Part shown: positions 58,726 to 64,000 of the stretch, one piece after another | How positions within the stretch are numbered: position 1 is the first letter of the stretch | How the letters are laid out: each line of letters begins with the position of its first letter | Origin: CAVUAF01 sp963739375 | GTDB taxonomy: Bacteria; Acidobacteriota; Terriglobia; Terriglobales; Acidobacteriaceae | Direction: 5' to 3' | Length of the DNA stretch: 64,000 bases | Assembly (NCBI GenBank): GCA_963739375.1 | Contig: CAVUAF010000018.1 | Coordinates: forward strand, 372,001-436,000 | Made by a program: the position numbers and the translations under genes | Notes under the pieces: generated by a model | Database searches by the model: none | What the model was told of the DNA's origin: nothing | What the model saw: the letters and a program-made list of their open reading frames with translations, nothing else

Positions 58726-58748
58726 TGCAATTCTGGTTACTGCAATTC
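58726..58748. repeat. Direct repeat TGCAATTC x2
   Basis: TGCAATTC occurs at 58726-58733 and 58741-58748, 15 bases apart (about 1.5 helix turns), in an AT-richer patch between two divergent genes. It is a candidate operator for the 73-aa/SagB unit or for acpS. Confidence 0.35.
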
Positions 58749-58923
58749 CAGCGAACCATAACACTTTTGGGGAAAACGTGCAGTGTCGTTGGATTTCGAT
58801 TTGACGGCGGGTAGATAATGATGCTGGCTATTCTGCATTCCTAACTGGGCCGAGCCTGGGATATTGGCCTTCCTAGAGGCCTTTCAGCGGACGCGTCGCG
58901 TTCGTAGAGAAAGGTCGTGCGCC

Positions 58924-59301
58924 GTGATCGTCGGCGTGGGTATTGATTTCATCGACCACCGCCGCATGGAGCAGGAGCTCGAGCGGGGCGCTTGGACTGT
59001 TGCCGACGGAATCTTCGACGCCGAGGAGATCGCCGGCGCAGACTCCGCGCGCCGGCCGGCAACCCGTTATGCCGCGTGCTTCGCGGCCAAGGAAGCCATC
59101 CTGAAAGCCCTGGGCCTCCCCGTCCCGGACCTCGCCATGTTCCGCGAAGTTAACCTGCGCCCCGCCGCCGATGGCGGGTACGGAGTGGTGCTGCAAGGAC
59201 GGCTGGAGAGGCATGCCCGAGAGCTGCGCGTCCGCCAGATCAACCTCTCGATCGCTCAGACCCGGAAGCAGACTGCCGCCATGGTGATCCTCGACGATTG
59301 A
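58924..59301 (+). CDS. acpS: Holo-[acyl carrier protein] synthase
   Basis: A 125-residue phosphopantetheinyl transferase of the AcpS type. IVGVGIDFIDHRRMEQELER carries the Mg-binding Asp, and ATRYAACFAAKEAILKALGL the F-A-x-K-E-A motif. It attaches 4'-phosphopantetheine to an acyl carrier protein, very probably the ACP encoded at 62027. GTG 58924 is chosen, with GAAAGG upstream; a longer frame begins at 58864 but adds a non-conserved leader. Spacing and strand suggest one locus with the synthetase, HEAT, ACP and Kbl-type genes. Confidence 0.87.
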   Translation: MIVGVGIDFIDHRRMEQELERGAWTVADGIFDAEEIAGADSARRPATRYAACFAAKEAILKALGLPVPDLAMFREVNLRPAADGGYGVVLQGRLERHARELRVRQINLSIAQTRKQTAAMVILDD

Positions 59302-59328
59302 GGATGCCGATCCGCGAAGGAGCTGCCG

Positions 59329-61029
59329 ATGAGTGGCCCGACGGCGGTTGTGGAAGTCAGCACCGAATCCGGTTGGAAGGACGCCGAGCGTGAACTCGGT
59401 TATCAGCCCGGCCAACCCATCAACATTGGCTGGATGTGCAGCGATCGCCTCTGCCTGGCCGGACTGGCGCATAAGCCCGCGCTGCTCTGGGAGGACCACC
59501 AAGGCACGCAGAAGCGCTTCACCTACGACGACATCCGCGTCCTCTCCAATACCGTGGCCCAGTTTCTGCACCAGCTCGGGCTGCTTCCGGGCGAGCGCGT
59601 GTGCCTGTTCCTGGACCGCGTTCCCGAGCTTTACATCGGGTTCCTGGGCATTCTGAAGACGGGCGCGGTGGCGCAGCCGCTGTTCTCGGCTTTCGGCGAC
59701 GAATCGCTCCTGGTCCGCCTGCAGAATGCCGAGACGACTGCGATCATCACCCAGAAAAAACATGTCCACAAAGTTCGCCGGATCCGCGACAAGCTCCCCG
59801 GCCTGCGACACATCATCGTGGTAGATGCGGACGGGGCCGCCTTGCAGGCGCGCGAATCGGCGTTTGCCATGGAGAAGGCGCCGCGCGTCGCCCACTTCCC
59901 GGCGTACCCGACGAGCGCGGAGTCGCCCTCAGTCCTGCATTACACCTCCGGCACCACCGGCCAGCCCAAGGGCGCGCAGCACGTGCATTACTCCATCGTG
60001 TCGCAGTACCTGACGGCGAAGGTGGTCCTCGATCTTCGCCCCGACGACATCTACTGGTGCAACGCCGACCCTGGCTGGGTGACGGGGACGTCCTACGGCA
60101 TCATCGGCCCGTGGGCCAACGGGGTCACGCAGGCCGTGCTCGATGCCGGCTACAACGCCGAAAAATGGTACGAGTTCATTGCCAAGTACCGGGTGAGCGT
60201 GTGGTACTCGGCGCCCACCGCCATCCGTCTGCTGATGAAGGACGGGAAGGAGTTGGCGCAGCGCCACGACCTGTCCAGCTTGCGCCACCTCGCCAGCGTG
60301 GGCGAGCCGCTCAACCCCGAGGCCGTCATCTGGTCGCGCGAGGCATTCGGGAAACCTTTCCACGACACCTTCTGGCAAACGGAAACCGGCTGCATCGTCA
60401 TTACCAACCTTCCCGGCATGCCTATCAAGCCCGGCTCCATGGGCAAGCCATTTCCGGGAATCACCGCGACGGTGCTGAATCCCACCACCTTCGAGCCGAT
60501 CGCGCAGCCGGGAGTGGCCGGGGTGATCGCGCTGCGCCCGGGCTGGCCCTCGCAAATCCGGGGTTACTGGAACAATCCGGCGGGCTTTGCCGCCAAGTTC
60601 AAGAATGGCTGGTATCTGTGCGGCGATCGCGCCTCCGTGGATGCCGACGGCTATTTCTGGTTCATGGGGCGGGACGACGATGTGATCAACACCGGGGGAC
60701 ACCTCGTCGGCCCGTTTGAAATCGAATCGGCGCTGCTGGAGCATCCCGCGGTTTGCGAGTCGGCGGCGATAGCCAAGCCCGACCCGGTCAACATGGAAGT
60801 CGTCAAAGCCTGCATCACCTTGAAGCCCGGGTACACCCCGTCGGCGGACCTGGAGCTGGAAATCATGAACCAGATTCGCAAGCGGCTTTCCCCGTTGGCC
60901 ATGCCGCAGGAGATCGAGTTCGTCGAATCCCTGCCCAAGACCCGCAGCGGGAAGATCGTGCGCCGCATCCTGCGCTGCAAGGAGTTCAACGAGCCGGTCG
61001 GCGATCTCTCGACCATCATGAACGACTGA
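59329..61029 (+). CDS. Acyl-/acetyl-CoA synthetase (AMP-forming)
   Basis: A 566-residue ANL-superfamily adenylating enzyme. VLHYTSGTTGQPKGAQHVHY is the P-loop-like core motif, followed by GYWNNPAGFAAKFKNGWYLC, GDRASVDADGYFWFMGRDDD and LPKTRSGKIVRRILR with the C-terminal catalytic Lys. DIYWCNADPGWVTGTSYGII with a Trp in the acyl pocket is typical of acetyl-CoA synthetases (AcsA/AcuA-type short-chain). It activates a small carboxylate. In this locus it may supply the acyl group to the ACP or to the Kbl-type enzyme (inference). It starts 27 bases after acpS. Confidence 0.85.
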   Translation: MSGPTAVVEVSTESGWKDAERELGYQPGQPINIGWMCSDRLCLAGLAHKPALLWEDHQGTQKRFTYDDIRVLSNTVAQFLHQLGLLPGERVCLFLDRVPELYIGFLGILKTGAVAQPLFSAFGDESLLVRLQNAETTAIITQKKHVHKVRRIRDKLPGLRHIIVVDADGAALQARESAFAMEKAPRVAHFPAYPTSAESPSVLHYTSGTTGQPKGAQHVHYSIVSQYLTAKVVLDLRPDDIYWCNADPGWVTGTSYGIIGPWANGVTQAVLDAGYNAEKWYEFIAKYRVSVWYSAPTAIRLLMKDGKELAQRHDLSSLRHLASVGEPLNPEAVIWSREAFGKPFHDTFWQTETGCIVITNLPGMPIKPGSMGKPFPGITATVLNPTTFEPIAQPGVAGVIALRPGWPSQIRGYWNNPAGFAAKFKNGWYLCGDRASVDADGYFWFMGRDDDVINTGGHLVGPFEIESALLEHPAVCESAAIAKPDPVNMEVVKACITLKPGYTPSADLELEIMNQIRKRLSPLAMPQEIEFVESLPKTRSGKIVRRILRCKEFNEPVGDLSTIMND

Positions 61030-61116
61030 GAAATACCGGGAGGCGAGCCTTCCTGCGACGCAAACAGCCGTGGATCTACAGAGGTCCGCAGAGCCCGAGG
61101 TGAAAGGAGGTGAACC

Positions 61117-61887
61117 ATGCTGTGGTGGACACTGCGGCAGCTCAGGTCAAAGGACCCAGGGAAGCGGACGCAAGCCGCTCGGAAACTGGGCGGGTCGAAA
61201 AGCTCGCGTGCGGTGGAACCCCTGCTGGGGGCACTCCAGGATAAGGATCCGCTCGTGCGGTATGAGGCCGCCCAGGCTCTTGGAAAAATCGGCGATGTCC
61301 GGACAGTGGGGCCGCTCCTCGTGGCACTCAAGGATTTCGACGAAGACGTGCGGTTTGTTGCGGCGTGGAGCCTGGGCACCATCGGCGACCCTCGAGCCGT
61401 AGGGCCTCTTGTCGCGTTACTCAGGGATACGGAGTCGGTGGTGCGACAGAAAGCAGCGGAAGCCCTGGGGAAGATTGGCGACGCCGGGGCCGTGGAGCAC
61501 CTGTTGACAAGACTCGGGGACGAGGACCGGTGGGTGCGACGGGCAGCCGCGGTAGCCCTTTGTGACCCACGGTCCGTCGACGTCCTGGCCGAAGCGCTGA
61601 GGGAGTACACCCTTCTGGGGTACGTACAAAGTGAAACGTACGTGCGCTCAAACGTGCCTGAGTCAGCGGCGCGGACCCTAGGAAAGATTGGCGGCGCGCG
61701 GGCCGCGAAGCTGCTGGCGGCGGCCCTCATGGACAAACAGGCATCTGTGCGGCAGGCAGCGGGGGAAGCACTACTGGGAATGGGAGACGCGGGCGAGGAA
61801 GCATTCAGAAGGGCACTCGAGAACAAGCAGCCGGCCGTGCGGCAAATGGCTCGTGAGGTAATGAAGAATATGATGCTCAACCGGTAG
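61117..61887 (+). CDS. HEAT-repeat (PBS lyase-type) protein
   Basis: A 256-residue all-helical protein made of about seven HEAT/PBS-lyase repeats of ~31 residues, for example AVEPLLGALQDKDPLVRYEA, AVGPLVALLRDTESVVRQKA, AVEHLLTRLGDEDRWVRRAA and AAKLLAAALMDKQASVRQAA. It is probably a scaffold or binding protein; no active site is visible. AAAGGAGGTGA, almost the complete anti-Shine-Dalgarno complement, precedes the ATG at 61117, so translation should be high. It sits between the synthetase and the ACP, an unusual place for such a repeat protein. Confidence 0.85.
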   Translation: MLWWTLRQLRSKDPGKRTQAARKLGGSKSSRAVEPLLGALQDKDPLVRYEAAQALGKIGDVRTVGPLLVALKDFDEDVRFVAAWSLGTIGDPRAVGPLVALLRDTESVVRQKAAEALGKIGDAGAVEHLLTRLGDEDRWVRRAAAVALCDPRSVDVLAEALREYTLLGYVQSETYVRSNVPESAARTLGKIGGARAAKLLAAALMDKQASVRQAAGEALLGMGDAGEEAFRRALENKQPAVRQMAREVMKNMMLNR

Positions 61888-62026
61888 GTCATCGTGGAGG
61901 ACTGAAGAGCCCGTGGATTTGCGGTCTTGCCGCGAACCGTGTATCCGCAATTCATCACCGACGCCGGCGGGCCGCGCTGTAGCTCCGGGTGCGACCGCCG
62001 CAAGCAGTCAGAAGAAGAGGGCAATC

Positions 62027-62296
62027 ATGGACGAAATTACCCGAGTAGTTCGTGAGTACATCATTCGGGAATATCTGGAAGAGGGCGACGACCGGGAGGT
62101 CACCGCGACCACGCCGCTGATCTCCGGCGGCATCGTGGATTCTTTCTCCATGGTGTCACTCAAGCGTTTCTTGGAGAAGCAGTACCTGATCCGGATACCT
62201 GACGCCGACGCGACACCCCAGGCCTTCGACACGGTGCAGAGCATCGTCGCCCTCGTGCGCCGCTTCCAGGGGGCCGCGACCGCCGCAACGGTTTAG
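62027..62296 (+). CDS. Stand-alone acyl carrier protein
   Basis: An 89-residue acidic helical carrier domain. ISGGIVDSFSMVSLKRFLEK contains the D-S motif where AcpS attaches phosphopantetheine (Ser near residue 42). The start (MDEITRVVREYIIREYLEEG) is typical of specialised, not fatty-acid-synthesis, ACPs. It is encoded two genes after acpS and 47 bases before the Kbl-type enzyme. The ATG at 62027 has a GAAGAAGAGG upstream. Role: carries an acyl or aminoacyl group for a nearby pathway (inference). Confidence 0.85.
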   Translation: MDEITRVVREYIIREYLEEGDDREVTATTPLISGGIVDSFSMVSLKRFLEKQYLIRIPDADATPQAFDTVQSIVALVRRFQGAATAATV

Positions 62297-62343
62297 CCGT
62301 CTCCGGGCCCCGGGCCCGTAACTTCATTTGCGAAGGAATACTC

Positions 62344-63591
62344 ATGGCCTACTGCGACACTATTCGCAACTACTACCGCAAAGAACTCGAATCCATCCAA
62401 GCCTCCGGTTTGTTCAAGGAAGAGCGCTATATCCACTCCCGCCAGTGGTCGGAGATCGAAGTCGAGTTTCCGGCCGGCGCCCAGGTCCGGAAGTGCATCA
62501 ACGTGTGCGCGAACAACTACCTGGGACTCTCGAGCCATCCGGAAGTGATCGCCGCGGCGCACGCGGGGCTGGATGCGCGCGGCTACGGCATGTCCTCGGT
62601 GCGCTTCATTTGCGGCACCCAGGACATCCACCGCGAACTGGAGAACCGGCTCACCGCATTTCTCGGGACGGAAGACACGCTGCTGTTTCCCTCCTGCATG
62701 GACGCCAACGCCGGCTTCTTCGAGGCCTGCCTCAATGAGCAGGATGTGATGATCGCCGACCGCCTGGTGCACGCCTCCATCGTCGACGGCATGCGCCTGT
62801 GCAAGGCGATGCAGGACAGCTATAAGCACTCCGACATGGCGCACCTGGAAGAAAAGCTGCAGGAACACCAGGACAAGCGCCACCGCATGATCATCACCGA
62901 CGGCGTGTTTTCCATGGATGGCGACACGGCCCGCCTGGACGCCATCGTCGCCCTGGCGGAAAAGTACAACGCCATGGTGTGCGTGGACGACTCCCACGCC
63001 ACCGGCTTCATCGGCCGCACCGGCCGCGGCACGCATGAACAATGCGGCGTGCTGGGCCAGATCGACGTCATCACCACCACCCTGGGCAAGGCGTTGGGCG
63101 GCGCTTCCGGCGGCTGCGTCAGTGGCCGCCGCGAGCTGGTCGAGATGTGCCGCCAGCGCGCGCGTCCCTACCTCTTCTCCAATGCGGTCGCTCCGGTGAT
63201 CGTCGCCGGCGCCCTCAAGGTATTGGAAATCATCACCGCCAGCACCGAGCGCCGCGACAAGCTGGAGTGGAATGCCGGCTACTGGCGCGGTCTGCTGCTG
63301 GAAGCCGGTTTCGATATCAAACCCGGGACCAGCCCCATCGTGCCGGTCATGCTGTATGACGCCAAGCTGGCACAGGATTTTGCCCGCGACCTTTTTGCGG
63401 AGGGCGTCTACGCCGTCGGTTTCTTCTTCCCGGTGGTGCCCAAAGGGCAGGCGCGCATTCGCACGCAAATGTCCGCGGCCCACGAGAAGTCGCACCTCGA
63501 CGCGGCGATCGCGGCGTTCCAGAAAGTGGGCCGCAAACACGGCATCCTGGGCCTCGGCAAGAAGGAGCTGGTGGCCCGGTATGCGTCGTAA
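62344..63591 (+). CDS. kbl: Kbl-type alpha-oxoamine synthase (2-amino-3-ketobutyrate CoA ligase family)
   Basis: A 415-residue PLP enzyme. SGLFKEERYIHSRQWSEIEV, INVCANNYLGLSSHPEVIAA, YGMSSVRFICGTQDIHRELE and IITTTLGKALGGASGGCVSG (Schiff-base Lys) match E. coli Kbl segment by segment. Kbl condenses glycine with acetyl-CoA (or runs in reverse in threonine breakdown). No threonine dehydrogenase gene is in the window; instead an ACP, AcpS and acyl-CoA synthetase precede it. A carrier-protein-bound acyl donor is therefore possible. The ATG at 62344 has GAAGGA upstream. Confidence 0.87.
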   Translation: MAYCDTIRNYYRKELESIQASGLFKEERYIHSRQWSEIEVEFPAGAQVRKCINVCANNYLGLSSHPEVIAAAHAGLDARGYGMSSVRFICGTQDIHRELENRLTAFLGTEDTLLFPSCMDANAGFFEACLNEQDVMIADRLVHASIVDGMRLCKAMQDSYKHSDMAHLEEKLQEHQDKRHRMIITDGVFSMDGDTARLDAIVALAEKYNAMVCVDDSHATGFIGRTGRGTHEQCGVLGQIDVITTTLGKALGGASGGCVSGRRELVEMCRQRARPYLFSNAVAPVIVAGALKVLEIITASTERRDKLEWNAGYWRGLLLEAGFDIKPGTSPIVPVMLYDAKLAQDFARDLFAEGVYAVGFFFPVVPKGQARIRTQMSAAHEKSHLDAAIAAFQKVGRKHGILGLGKKELVARYAS

Positions 63592-63693
63592 GGAGTAGCC
63601 GGCGGCCTGTACGCTGCCCAGGAACCCGGAGGTGGGTAGCAGCGCCAACAGGATTCAAGACTCGCAGAGCCGCCACCCGGCAGGGAGGGTGCC

Positions 63694-63876
63694 ATGATTT
63701 GCGCGGAATTGGAGCGGCTGGAGGCGCGGTTCGACGACCTTCTGACCGCGCTCGAAGATCCGGACCTCACCGCGGAAGAGCGCCAGGCGTTGCAGCAACA
63801 ATACGACGAGATGATGCGGACCATTCGCGTCCACCAGGCCAGCGGGCATGACGGGAATCAATGTTTCGAGGAGTAA
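63694..63876 (+). CDS. Small helical protein (60 aa)
   Basis: A 60-residue acidic protein, MICAELERLEARFDDLLTAL, then LTAEERQALQQQYDEMMRTI. It is predicted to be two amphipathic helices, possibly a coiled coil. A CAGGGAGGGTGCC Shine-Dalgarno precedes the ATG. No domain is recognised. It follows kbl by 102 bases on the same strand and may form part of that locus. Confidence 0.6.
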   Translation: MICAELERLEARFDDLLTALEDPDLTAEERQALQQQYDEMMRTIRVHQASGHDGNQCFEE

Positions 63877-63980
63877 CCGCTCCCCGGCTCGGGGCGGCAG
63901 GTGCTGCTCGGCCACGCTTCGCCATCGCTGGCTGATTAACTTACTGCTGCCGGCGCAATCTCGAAGGAAAGGGAATCGCT

Positions 63981-64000
63981 ATGTCGAGAGTCGGATGCCT
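63981..64000 (+). CDS. Start of a further gene (cut by the window edge)
   Basis: ATG 63981 preceded by AAGGAAAGGG opens a frame (MSRVGC...) that leaves the window after six codons. The Shine-Dalgarno is good and the spacing is right, but nothing can be said of the product. Confidence 0.4.

Noticed and set aside
62344..63591. Serine palmitoyltransferase instead of Kbl
   Set aside because: The sequence follows Kbl segment by segment (NNYLGLSSHP, SVRFICGTQD); the nearby ACP makes an acyl-ACP role possible but does not change the family call.
1..64000. tRNA, rRNA or riboswitch genes
   Set aside because: No tRNA-like T-arm, rRNA segment or familiar riboswitch core was seen when reading the intergenic regions; a covariance scan was not possible.

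Overview
The window is very GC-rich (roughly two thirds G+C by eye) and reads as chromosome from a member of the Acidobacteriota. The supporting signs are a VWFA-related protein of the type typical of that phylum, a sortilin-like BNR protein, futalosine-pathway menaquinone synthesis (mqnD), secreted M24/S10/M49-like peptidases, and many short palindromic repeats between genes. No rRNA, tRNA, CRISPR array or prophage was found. Assignments rest on motif reading only; no database search was run.

Layout. 1-9.1 kb: a broken phosphoesterase, an aldehyde dehydrogenase, HAD hydrolase, M49-like peptidase, PilZ protein, then mqnD, bioY and a small membrane protein, pepP, and a frameshifted SYLF-domain gene. 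9.2-11.8 kb: a two-gene molybdenum hydroxylase (2Fe-2S subunit plus Tat-exported large subunit). 11.8-14.5 kb: accessory region with a LamG protein, a remnant of an FVDILGF-type gene, and a RAYT-like transposase interrupted by an amber codon and flanked by inverted REP hairpins. 14.5-30.8 kb: amidohydrolase with a CIA30-like domain, TetR regulator, amino acid decarboxylase, BNR protein, a deoC-ALDH16 pair preceded by an integrase fragment, VWFA protein, and S10 peptidase, with REP-rich intergenic regions between them.

30.8-36.4 kb (minus strand): a tight five-gene carbamoyl-phosphate/ornithine operon, COG2403-type GTPase, argF, arcC, pyrB, rocD. 36.5-42.5 kb: a Vps62-like secreted protein, a nitronate monooxygenase-like enzyme, and the Leloir genes galE, galT, galK. 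42.7-51.4 kb: a pectin/hexuronate utilisation locus, iclR regulator, KduI/IolB-type isomerase, ExuT-like transporter, kduD, kdgK, kdgA, kdgF, pectinesterase and polygalacturonase. Together these give a route from exported pectin hydrolysis to pyruvate and glyceraldehyde 3-phosphate. 51.5-58.7 kb: a membrane spermidine-synthase-like protein, then an AmmeMemoRadiSam locus (Memo-AMMECR1 fusion plus radical SAM protein), adenosine-specific kinase, a small membrane protein and a SagB-type nitroreductase. 58.9-64 kb: acpS, an acyl/acetyl-CoA synthetase, a HEAT-repeat protein, a stand-alone acyl carrier protein and a Kbl-type alpha-oxoamine synthase.

The most unusual content is the REP/RAYT repeat system. 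Six hairpins share 11-bp arms and a 7-nt loop. One inverted pair brackets the transposase; a second inverted pair brackets a 370-bp structured, promoter-bearing segment without a gene. Four single-base frameshifts in otherwise conserved genes (SYLF, argF, kdgK twice) suggest either recent decay or assembly errors.
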